Origin: Gremmenia infestans
Lineage: Eukaryota > Ascomycota > Leotiomycetes > Helotiales > Hamatocanthoscyphaceae
Assembly: GCA_032629725.1 (NCBI GenBank)
Contig: JAFEVB010000008.1
Span: 1,674,001 to 1,738,000, forward strand
Reading direction: 5' to 3'
Length of the DNA: 64,000 bases
Notes under the pieces: model-generated
What the model was told of the DNA's origin: nothing
The model's database searches: none
What the model saw: only the letters and a program-made list of their open reading frames with translations
Translations under genes and position numbers: made by a program
In this document: positions 11,489-21,613 of the stretch, in pieces
How the letters are laid out: each line of letters opens with the position of its first letter
Numbering within the stretch: position 1 is the stretch's first letter

Positions 11489-13166
11489 ATGGCTACTATC
11501 GTAAACCTTCACCTTTTGGACTGATCTACAGTTAGCTCTTTCTATTATCGTTCTATTCACCTGCATCTATTATTTCCTACTACTGCCACCGAAATATCCG
11601 CTGAACATTTCGGCGGTGCCATTCTGGGTTGGAGTGATTCCATTCTTCCAGGATGTCGATCAAGAAGACACATACAAGAGATACGTCCAGAAGCCGCTAC
11701 AAAAACATAGAGCAGTGAAAATATTCTTCGCTGGTCGCTGGAATGTCCTGGTGCAGAGACCAACCTACCTACCTGAAATCTTCAAAGACGAAGAAACATT
11801 ACAGAAAAGTGGCAATCAAAAGAAGATCCCACATAGCGTTCTAGGCTCTTCCTTAGGTAAGCATTTCTTCGCTCGGGTGTCCGAAGTAATAGAATAGGTA
11901 ATGGCATTTAGGTGACAATATTATCTCATCGCGAGCAGAAGATTGGAAGTTATACCAGGGGATCGTGAAACTTGGACTCAGAGAAACTTTGAATCAGACA
12001 TTCTCTTTTCCAATGCAGATCTGCTTGTCAAACTTGTGAAAGAGGCCCAATCTCTAGCCGGCAGTGGTGGTGTTGCAGTTCCAGACTTGCTGCAAAGATA
12101 CACTATAGCCAATGTGTCGAATGGTATCTTACAAACAGACTTCGGGGTAAGTGCTAGCTACTCTCATAGTGAAATGATGCTAATAGTTGACTACGGACAC
12201 TTGGAAATCCAGATACTCAGCTTGATAAACTTCACTCAACCGTTAAGCGAGAGGTTTTCCAGGAGATTTACATGAATTTTCCTATCCTAGACCGGCTACC
12301 AAGCAGATTAAAATCTAGAGAAATGATCAAAATCTTCTCTCGATAATTGGCGGCTGGAGTCGAGACAAGCCACGAAGGGAAATCAACTTCGTTGGATTCC
12401 GACAAGCGTGGAAAGCCGGCTTCTGGCTGCAAGAGAAGAGGGTCGCATCACTCACCGACAGTTCCGTGATAACCTCAATGCGGCATTTGTTGGAGGACAG
12501 GAGAACCCTCAATTACTTTTAACATCCATTATGTATTTGCTAGGGAAATATCCGGCAAGTCATTAATTCCGGATCATTCTTTATCACCCAAGTTAACCTC
12601 CGTCTTAGAGAATCCAAGACCGCCTGCGATCAGAAATTATAGCCACAGACGCAAAAACACGAGCAAACGACATGGCCAACCTTCCATATCTGACCTCGGT
12701 GATATACGAAAGCCTGCGCCTCTTCCAACCCATCTCCCAACTTATAAACCGCCGCACCTCAACCGACGTTATGTTGGGAGGAGATATATACATACCGAAA
12801 GACACCTACGTAGGATATATCTGCTACTCCACCAACCGCGACCAGAAAGCCTGGGGTTCAAATGCAGACGACTTTTGCCCGAACCGTTGGGGAAGCACTA
12901 ATGAGGAGATAAACCGCACCTACCGGAGAGCCAGAGCGCGGGCGGAGTTTATTTCGTTCCATGGTGGGAAACGGAGCTGCTTGGGGGAGAAGTCCGCCAT
13001 GTTGCAGATGAGGATTTTGCTTGTTACGCTGGTGCAGTGCCTTGCGTGGACATTGGATGAGACGTGGCAGGATCGGAAAACACCTGTAAGTGCTCTACGT
13101 CCTGTTTTGATGTATGGTCCCGGCATGCTAACCCTACATTTGAAAGTCTGGTCCATTGTATCCTAG
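11489..13166 (+). pseudogene. Decayed cytochrome P450 (Dit2/CYP56-like)
   Basis: The order of conserved P450 blocks is intact but the frame is broken. From 11580 a frame gives PPKYPLNISAVPFWVGVIPF and continues to SGNQKKIPHSVLG; a 55-nt intron (11857-11911) leads to GDNIISSRAEDWKLYQ. A frameshift at about 11971-11983 precedes NADLLVKLVKEAQSL. A second intron runs 12147-12212. A stop/frameshift lies at 12344 (TCT CGA TAA) and another frameshift at 12404-12417. A GC-AG intron (donor GCAAGT near 12554) leads to the C-terminal half, open to 13166, with YESLR (ExxR) and the haem loop FHGGKRSCLG. The N-terminal anchor also seems shifted near 11510. The similarity to the Dit2/CYP56-like group is from memory of the GDNIIS block. 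At least three independent lesions make it a pseudogene unless the assembly is poor here. Confidence 0.85.
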
Positions 13167-14038
13167 CGGTCTAAGGTTGAAATTCCAGAATGTCTGATAA
13201 GGAACTTTTGTGTAATTCATACAACCATATATATATAATTGGTTTTAATTAGAAGTATATAACCAGCAGCCAAAATGCAGCAATTCTACTAATATGTAAT
13301 GACCGCTCACTATTATTATACCAGAAAAAGGTCCCAGCAATATTCCGCAAAGTGGATAATAATGAATTGAGCCTTTTGTCATCCCTGAATCTCTGCTCTG
13401 CAACATCACCAATCGGTGGTGATGAAGACGAGCGGGTCTTTAGGTTAATTTTCGAGCGATTGATCTTGAAATGCTTCTGCTTTTTGGTAGGCTTCGGGTC
13501 TTCATCTTCGTCTTCCCCATCTTCGTTACTCACATCTCCGTGTCTGCCCCCACTTTACTTCTTCATGCGGTCTCTCTGGCTTTTGAGCTCGAAGTGATTT
13601 GCCAGGATCACATCGAAAAATGGCACCCCGAGAACATATTTCCATTTCTTCACCATCATCCTAGCGCTTGTCTTAAGGACGAGAAGAGGACTGGACTAAG
13701 AATTCGAGCATCCTGAAAGTAGATCTGCTTGGTTGCACCTTGCGATGCCTCCCCCTTCCCCTTCCCCTTGCCTCGGACTTGAGGCTGCTGCACTCGACGA
13801 TGAGCTTCTGGATGTTTTAGGCTAAGCATGCTTAGTCATCAACAATAAGGGTCATCATGTGACCATACACGTGAATACCTATCTCGACACCTTCTATAAT
13901 ACTAATAAGCTAAATATATAAAAATAATTAAAATAATATAGATATTAATCATATGAACTAGATAGATAGATACTAATATTTTAAAAAAATATCTTTTTAT
14001 AGGACTTGAATAATAAGGCAAAAAAATATTTCAATTCG
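13167..14038. other. Intergenic, with a minus-strand coding-like remnant
   Basis: On the minus strand about 13760-13249, pieces of three frames look protein-like (for example KQIYFQDARILSPVLF, KKWKYVLGVPFFDVILANHF, and an acidic-basic stretch SNEDGEDEDEDPKPTKKQK), separated by stops. They may be fragments of one decayed gene or element; I cannot name it. From 13860 to 14030 the sequence is very AT-rich with no features. Confidence 0.3.
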
Positions 14039-14167
14039 GGCCTGATGCAGGGATTGAACCTGCGACCACATACAATCGATTTGAGTGACGCTAACAGAAG
14101 CAAGTATGTGCTAACCTCAGAGCGTCATATACCCAAAGCATGTATTCTACCACTGAACTAACCAGGC
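14039..14167 (-). tRNA. tRNA-Pro (anticodon UGG) with a 57-nt intron
   Basis: Read on the minus strand from 14167: acceptor GCCTGGT pairs with ATCAGGC (one G-U), D arm GTTC/GAAT, anticodon stem CATGC/GTATG, loop TTTGGGT with UGG at 34-36, and T arm GCAGG-TTCAATC-CCTGC. The intron sits after position 37, as in eukaryotic nuclear tRNAs, and covers 14131-14075. Inside it TGACGCT and AGCGTCA can form a long hairpin. CCA is not encoded, as expected for a nuclear gene. The gene lies alone in AT-rich DNA about 700 bases left of a MITE. The mature length of 72 nt and all paired arms support a functional tRNA. Confidence 0.85.
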
Positions 14168-14874
14168 GAACGAACTTATTGTTGGAATAAAGGTGCTTAT
14201 TTCATATAATGAAGCTATTAAGCATCAAGGTTTATGACTCTGCGCTAATATTCGGCTAATATTCTTCCGGTCCGAGAATATACCGAAAGTGATATGATTC
14301 GAAAGTTCTTCATTCTAATATAATCCTTAGATTCGTGAATACTTTGATAGGTTTATAATATTATAGGAAGCAACTAATCTATTAATCGTCGTATTAATCC
14401 TGACTTATGGGAGGTTGCAATACCGCAGGCATCCTACAGCGTGTTGGTTAGTACATGGATATACGAGGACAAGGAGTCCCTGATAAGTTGACGCTAGCCG
14501 ATATATCACATTATAGGGAGTTACAAAGGGAGAAGGATGATGGCTTACCTGTCCACGATGTTGCAGTGCTTAAAGAGCGGCATGCAAATGGACAGCAGCA
14601 TCGCTACAGTCCACCTTTCCAGAGATCAAGGCAAGAATGCCGCATATGATGTTAGATCGGAAGGGTACGGGCTATTAGGGCTAGTGCTAGGGAATTTGCT
14701 ATGGAATAGAAACTCGGTGCGAGTCTGCGAGATAAGAGGAGAAGATAAATCACTGTGGTAAAAATTAAGTCACTTAGTGTTGGATCCTAAGATATCTAGG
14801 CTGGACCGCGATAGTTGTAAGGAGACTAGGTCCCGTGGTTATAAGGGCACGTGTTCCACTTCAGGCACTACCTA
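14168..14874. other. Intergenic between tRNA and MITE
   Basis: A plus-strand frame at 14455-14649 (LTLADISHYRELQREKDDG and on) looks somewhat protein-like and may be a fragment, but it has no start context, no domain and no continuation. Nothing else is supported. Confidence 0.35.
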
Positions 14875-15392
14875 TCTTATGGTAGGGGTGGGCGATTTTT
14901 AATTATTAAATTAATTATTAATCCTATCTTGTTAAATAAATTATAATCCTATCCTAATTAATAAATGCATATTTTTATGCTGGATTATGCTAGATTATGC
15001 ATAATATGCCCTGAATTTACACCTGATTTCCGCTGTCTAGAGATATAGATAAGTAATAAGTGCTTATTTAATAATATTAAGGTACTTCTATATGCACTTT
15101 AAATAGGTGATTACTAAGGTATCTTATTATAAATATTTAAGTAATATATTATATATATAGAGTAATTATACCCCCTTGCTTTATATAAGTGGGGGTCTAA
15201 GCACTACTTGTACTATATAGGATAAAAGGTGGGTCCTCTAAAATTTTAGATAATATATGCAGTATTCTAGCATTCTAATTGGCTAAGGAGGAAAGGCCCC
15301 ACTCTTTTAATTATTAATCCTATATTCGCGTTATTTATAATTATAATTTAATCCAATCGTTATTAAAATAATCGCCCACCCCTATCTTATGG
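14875..15392. mobile_element. hAT-type MITE, 502 bp, with 8-bp target duplication
   Basis: The element spans 14883-15384. Both ends carry the perfect 15-bp terminal inverted repeat TAGGGGTGGGCGATT, reading inward. It is flanked by the 8-bp direct repeat TCTTATGG (14875-14882 and 15385-15392). An 8-bp duplication and a terminus fitting YARNG are hallmarks of the hAT superfamily. The interior is AT-rich with no open frame, so it is non-autonomous. The intact duplication and matching termini suggest a fairly recent insertion. No full hAT transposase is present in this window. Confidence 0.85.
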
Positions 15393-15859
15393 ACTCAGCC
15401 AGTCATTCCAGCACAGTCGCTTTCAAATGTGAAGTAAAGGTTGTTCTTAGAAAGTAGGTGTACTCAGAAGCAAGGTATTATGAATATAATGCAATGGGAC
15501 GAGACAAGGCTAAAAGTGAGGTCCTGGGCTATCTTGTATAATTAGCCCTCAAAATACAACTTGCACTACAAATAATAAAAACGAGAACAAAGCCTCTAGA
15601 AGTTCATATTCATGGCCAGGCACAGTTTACCTTGCTACCGAGACCGAAAATGTTCTACTATGACAAACAAAGGTTACAGGTATGTTCATTAAAAAAATCC
15701 AATACTACTCATAAATCGCGATTGCTTCCCGTGACCCGTTTAGAAGACGTCAAGACAAGAAATTTCTCAGCAACTCATACAAAACATTAATATCCTCTCA
15801 TAATCCATATAATCCAATACTACCCAGCGGAACCCTTGAAAGTCCACAACACCCTAAAA
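15393..15859. other. Intergenic, nothing seen
   Basis: No gene, repeat or RNA is supported between the MITE and the stop codon of the secreted-protein gene. It likely contains the 3' untranslated region of that gene. Confidence 0.5.
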
Positions 15860-16410
15860 TCAAACCCCCAACACTGTTCTCGGCCTCCTTAAATGAACAG
15901 AAGTTGGGTTCTTCATCTCAATTACGTTGGACGAAGTAGGCGGCGTCACGAAGGCCGTCGCATATATCGTAGTCGTTTCATATACTGTTGTCGTCAAATC
16001 GCCAGAGATTGTAGCAGCCGACATTAAGTTCGTGTTCGAGTCAGAGGTCACAGCAGCAGCCTCCGTCAAATTCGTTTTCGAGATCACAGGTGCTGTCGTA
16101 ATGATTGCGGTTTCGGATGTTGTGGAAACAATAGTGCCGTCATCGTCGGTGCTTGGTAGAGCGGCTAAGCTGGTGTTTAGAGCACGTCTATGGGCGATTG
16201 GGAGGATGGGGTTGGGTGGACTGGCAGCGGGTCGCTTTTCTATCTGTGCGCCGTCACTCTGCGGGAATGCAATGTGTGCAATTGCGATGTTGACGATGAA
16301 GACAAGCAGCGGGAAAGGGCTGGTTGTGAATCTACTTTTTTTCGTGGAAAATAGTCAGTATAAGCGGACAGGCTATCAAGGGGACTGTCAACGTACGCGA
16401 AAGGACGCAT
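15860..16410 (-). CDS. Small secreted Thr/Ala-rich protein with Kex2-like site
   Basis: A 14-nt first exon (16410-16397, MRPFA) and a 65-nt intron lead to exon 16331-15860, giving 161 residues. The spliced N-terminus, MRPFAFTTSPFPLLVF followed by a hydrophobic IVNIAIAHIA, is a clear signal peptide. A dibasic IEKR near residue 38 could be a Kex2 processing site. The mature part is rich in Thr, Ala and Ser, with several TTT runs that suit O-mannosylation, and has no Cys. I recognise no family; a cell-wall or secreted role is inferred from composition only. The tiny first exon is needed to give the signal sequence, and its donor GTACGT, branch CTGAC and acceptor TAG are sound. An in-frame upstream extension exists before this ATG but lacks a signal peptide, so the short start is preferred. 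Confidence 0.7.
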
Positions 16411-17431
16411 AGCTATTATATCTGACTTTGAAAAGACTGAGTTATTAAGAGGCTGGGGCGTGGTCAGTGTACGCGAGCCAACTTTGAGGTAAGAAATGTT
16501 ATATTCAACGGGAGCGAAAGAGAAATTAGTCAAGTCGCTGTCAGACTTTATGGACAAGACTGTTCTTCAACACAGAAGTCTGAGTCACCTCGACAGGTAC
16601 AGATCTCAGAAGTTTGATTTCAAGTTTACACATCCCTAGTAATAAGCTGTCTACCAAGAGTCGAGAACATGAATTTAATTACTTCCATACCCGAAGCTGC
16701 GATTAGGGTGCCTATCATACAATGATCCTAATATTGTAAGCGCTGATCTTACTACTGTAAGAAATATGCCTCATTGAGACGGCAATAAAAAAGACAGATC
16801 GCGTTTGCGTGTAACTACCGGAATATATCACAAGAAAAAATAATACACGGGGGTGCAGATCTTGCTCTTTTTTTGCGTAGACCTCCAAACTATTGAATGT
16901 ACAGGTGAAACCCGCATGTTTGTTTATGTGCCACAGTCAAAGAATGGTCGAGGGTTAGGCAATTGGGTTTCCGAGTAGTACTATAAAAAAAACCTAGAAC
17001 TTCGAATGTCCAAGTACGAAATTTCGTCTCTGTGCAAATGCGGCGCAGATTTATAAAGACCAAATAATTATTCGATTCTGTAGTAAATACGCAACCTCTG
17101 ACTACAGCCAAAAAGCCAGGGCTTCCTGGGAGCAAAGTGTGGGGTATGAAAATGGGCATCAGAGGAGGTGAAGGCTAGTCGAAGGGCTGATATAAAGAGA
17201 GCATTGAAAATAAAGTTTAAAGCCATATGCTTTCAGGATATTCGAATTCAAAAAGATACCTCGCTATCAACCTCAGGACCACCCATGTATCCAACTATCC
17301 AGAAGCAAAATCCACCCAATGCAAATGGCATGATATTTCAGCCTCCTACCCGCTAGACGCCCATGCATAGACTTTAACCAAACTCCCAAACCGATTCCCT
17401 AATCGAACAAGAGGGATACAAATAATCGTAA
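16411..17431. other. Intergenic region, no supported gene
   Basis: Upstream sequence of the secreted-protein gene and downstream sequence of the deubiquitinase gene. The minus frame 16890-17159 and plus frame 17168-17356 show no domain. No repeats or RNA genes are seen. Confidence 0.5.
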
Positions 17432-20400
17432 TTATAAATTATCATCCGTCTGCGTTCGCCTGAGCACAACAACATAAGCAGTTTTCCCCTGAACTTGGTT
17501 AAAATTTGCACGTGTCACTTGCGCGTCGTCGAACTTATGCCATGTTGACGAAATACCCGCAACATCGACGTGTCTGGCCACAGTCCAGTAGTGGCCTTGG
17601 TTTGCACTAGCCCCGATATGGTGCACAACAGCGATGACCTCGTATTTGAAAGGTCCGGCCTGTCCTCTCTCTAGAGCCGGCTGACCCATTTTCCCAGGGT
17701 GATGGGGCGCGTCTGGTAAGAAGATGTCACCTAGGTCAAACGGCCCTTCCGGAAGCTCGACGTAAGTGTCTATTTTTCTGGTGTCGCCGAAGAAGTCGAA
17801 TTTTTTGATGTTGATGACGAGGTAGTCTGGTAGATAAGTCATGTAGACTTGGGATCTTCGGGCGAGGTTTTCCCAGCGAGGCCGTTGCTGGGCCTTGCAG
17901 TTGTCGCAGTTTGCATACACTACGTCAGGTTCCTCACCATATTCTTGACGAAGCCATTCGTCGAGTCTTCCTCGGATTGGAGTCCTTCCTGCGCTGTCAC
18001 GAGGAATAACACACTCTACTTGGTTGAAAGAGGTGAATGTCCTGGTTTCGTGACCGCATTGGGTACATTGCTTGAAATAACCAAACTGGCCTTTCATGTG
18101 ACGGCTGATTGGGGAGTCGTATTGTCTCTTTTCCACCTTCCAAGCAACCTGTGCAGCAACGAAGCGTGGAAGCTCGAGCATTTGCTTTTCTTCCTCGTCC
18201 ATCTGCGCCTGGGTTCCCCTTGGTTCAATCACAGCGCGATTAGGATTAGTTTCGTCTTCCAAGACCTCGGTCATAAAAATAAGGAATTCGGTAGCGTCAT
18301 GTTGGCGGGTACCACCAAAAGCGTGCCCTCTTGGGGTACCATTGGGACTTGTTCCCACATGAAGCGCATTCACGTATCTCTGAATTCAGTCAGCATGTTT
18401 CGAGTATTCCGAGCGCCACAGCGAATACACATACGGCAAAAGTCTTCGGGGTTACCCAGTCGTAACTGCCAGCCCACATATAAAAAAACACATTCTTGAG
18501 GTTTCGCACCATGATTTGCGGAGGATCAGAGAGTTCCGCTCCTTTCCGTGGTATTCTTTGTCTTGGTGGGTACTCGGAGTTTAATATGTAATTTCGCAGA
18601 AAAGGTATGGTGGCTAACATCTGAATGGTTGAATTCATGTAACAGAGGTTCCCAGGGTTGTGTAAGCCAGTAAGTCCTGGAGGCTTTTTTGGTAGTTCGA
18701 TCGTAGTCGCGGCATGCGCGGGAGTGTACGTGACCGAGCCTCTTTCTGAAATACCGCTTGATCGCTGCCTTGGAAGAGCAGGAGGAGGCCGGGCTGGGGG
18801 TGTAGGAAATTCTTCAGTGAGTGGGCTTTCAACCAAAATGGTCTTGTCCCCGGACATCATCGATTCTTGGATAGTTGAGACCTCAGGAAAGCGCCGCATA
18901 AAATCATCAGTCGTCCTAGCATAATAAAGATTTTCGGACTCGCCGTCCGGCGCAACTGCAGGACTTCCGACTGTCTCGTCATTTCTCAGAACTTCGTCCC
19001 ACTTGGTTTCTTCATCTTTTGTAAAGGGCCGTGATTCAACCCTTCTTGGAACAAAAAGCGGTTTTCTCGAACCCCTGTTCACTGCCACACGACCAAGAGG
19101 CCGAGCGGGTTTTAAATTCGTTGCTGTAGACCGTGGACCCGAGGAAGATGATTGTAGTGAAATTTGGCCAAGGAGATCAATCCAAGCATCCAAACCTCCA
19201 ACGAGAAGCATCGGCTGACGCTTCAATCGTTTCTCGTACCCATAATCATACACAGCAGCGGAAAAATTACAGAGAACGTTGTCGGAAACGTCTCCCGAGG
19301 TGATTGACGAATCAAACGATGAAGAAGACTGGTCATAGAATACAACCAGGTCAAACTCATGCCTTTTGCTATACAGCGCTTGTTCAGAATCAGGCCCAAG
19401 AATCAGCCGCTCTTCTAGCTCGTCACCTGACACGCCATGCCGTAAGGACATTGGCTCGATGCAAATAATAGCCTGTGACATGATATGGCCACTGTCGAAC
19501 TGAGCTCGGATTCTAAGATCAACGAGTAAGACTCGCAGGGCCTGTGAACCCAGTTTCAGGTACTCATAAAGATCTTCGGCCTTGATGGTGCTGGATTTAG
19601 GTATGTTAATTTCTGGGAGCTTCTTTTTGGGTGGAGCGGAAAAGCCATTGACAGAGTGGGCCGGCGTGAAGTAATCCTGCCTATCATCAACCAGAATAGG
19701 CGTACCACGAACCGTAGATATTGGAGGAGCTGAGTTCTTTCTTCCATTACTAGTATATGAAGAGCTCCTGGGGACACTGGAAGGAAGATTTGCTGTGGAT
19801 GTAGTATCCGTGTTTCGAGCCGGGCTGTTGTATATAGGATCTGGTGCTCTTGGCATCGAAGGCAAATCTAATGGAAGCAGTTTGGGGCGTGGAAGCGTGG
19901 TAGGTACCGAAGGCATCTCCCGTGGCCCTGTTGGCCGATTGATTGACTGTGATGATATTGGAGGGCGGGGTGTTAGTTCTGAGCGGTCAGGTATCGAGAT
20001 GGGCTGGGTCCGTATCCTTGGATCTTGAATAACACCATTAGATTCAGGGCTACGCAGGCGTGCAAAACGCGTAGCTAAATCTGGCTGAATGGCATTTCCA
20101 TGAAGTGCATTCGGTTTGGGTTGTATTGGAGGCTTCTTTTTTGGCGGTGTGACTGGGTGATCTAAAGATCCAACTTGGCCACCATTTTGCAAGCTATATG
20201 AGGAGTTGCCACGTATTGAAGGCGTTTCCACCGAGTGTGTTCGCGCATGGCCATTGCTAAGGCCATTCAGATTCCGAGGCGAATTCAATGACCCTACCGA
20301 TGGAGCTTTTACTCCATTTCTAGCATTATTCTCCTTGATAATCTCCTTCACATCGTCGAATTTCTGATGTTGAGCTCGAATCCTTTTGGTCAGGCCCTGG

Positions 20401-20771
20401 TACAGACGGTGCAAGTCTCCTCGATCATTCTGTATTGATGGATAATCTTTATGGCGAGGAACGATGTCAACTGCTACAATAGACGCCTTTATGTACTCCT
20501 TGAGTGCCAGGTCTGGACGTCGAAAGTCCAGATTGGTATCAGCACTTTTTGCAAACTGCTCGCCGCGTTCGAGGATGGTGCGTAGTGGTGACTGTGGATT
20601 TATATCAGGTCTGACAGAAACCAGTTCCTCGAGGTGGGGAAAGACACGATTCACGCCCATTATTGTATCGACACCTGTAGATTTCCTTCCCTTTTCCGTA
20701 CTAATGGGACCTCCTCCATAAAGGGAAGATGCGCGCGAGTGGGGAGGACCACCCAGAACAGCAGGACTCAT
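17432..20771 (-). CDS. Ubiquitin C-terminal hydrolase with rhodanese domain (Doa4/USP8-like)
   Basis: Exons 20771-18435 and 18379-17432 with a 55-nt intron encode 1094 residues. Order: N-terminal helical MIT-like region (about 40-150), Ser/Pro-rich linker, rhodanese domain (about 395-540, DLYEYLKLGSQALRVLLVDL), then a USP catalytic domain. The Cys box is GLHNPGNLCYMNST (Cys710), QHDATEF follows, a zinc ribbon uses Cys884/887 and Cys937/940, and the His box is NQGHYWTV (His1042). Such enzymes remove ubiquitin from cargo at late endosomes after ESCRT sorting. In yeast this arrangement defines Doa4/Ubp5; in animals USP8. The ATG at 20771 is the first in frame; upstream open codons have no ATG. 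The divergent neighbour encodes Vps27, which acts earlier in the same route. The catalytic residues are all present. Confidence 0.92.
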
Positions 20772-21613
20772 GACGGCGTCTGGCGGACGAATTGTCGAAG
20801 CATATCGAAGAGAGGCTTTGAAGAGAACAACGGGTATGCCGAGAGTACTAGAGGAGATTCGATCTGAGAATAAATTTGTGAGGACGGGATTTGCGAAGGG
20901 TAGGCTGCGCAGCGGGTACTGTATTCGTTCATTCAAGTCGGGGAGAATGACTAGGACGTTGGAGGATGAAAGAGGAAGTCAAGGCAAAGGCAAGGAAATG
21001 GCGGTAAAGACAAGGGAGAGTCGTTCATATGGTTCTTTGTTGGGTATTGTGTGATCTGTTGTGCCAACTGCATTCCTGCATGGTTTGCTAGATTCTTGAC
21101 TTGAATCGTGGATCTATCTGGTGAATCACATTCTCAATATTCCTCGGGCGCCGCTGCCAAGTCGATCAACTACTCGAGTATCCTGGCCCGGAGGCGGGGC
21201 GGAATTTGCTAGACTCCTAAGTGGGTGACGCGGGATCTAACCGTATCTGGTGGCGGCAGCCTCGGCGCATTACGCAGTGGCTGGGGAAGCAGGGTAGCAA
21301 ACCAAAGGAACAGCTCTCTGCCCGCTTCTTTCACTTACGACGCCTATATTTCAACACGTCTACCTACGACCCGCCTACTTGCCCAGCTGTACCTTAGTAT
21401 CAACAATAAGACATAGAATCTTGGATGCTGGCAATCTACACTGCATTCCCACCCGATCACCTCACCTCACCCCAACCTCACTCACGATCGAAGTACTCAC
21501 GGACGAATACCACCACCTAATTTCGAACTTCTACAGCTATCGAGAATCCAACTGAAACCTAGCAGAATACCACGCCTTTCTGCCACAGTTGTTTCCGGCT
21601 GCGCGTGGCCAAA
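20772..21613. promoter_or_regulatory. Shared upstream region of the Doa4-like and VPS27 genes
   Basis: The two start codons diverge across 842 bases, so both promoters must lie here. I see no single diagnostic factor site. Open frames inside it (for example 21225-21416) have no domain support. Confidence 0.5.

Noticed and set aside
15927..16412. 161-codon plus-strand open frame
   Set aside because: It is the antisense of the secreted-protein gene, whose minus frame has a signal peptide and sound splice sites.
20772..20936. N-terminal extension of the Doa4-like protein
   Set aside because: The frame is open but contains no ATG, so the first usable start is 20771.
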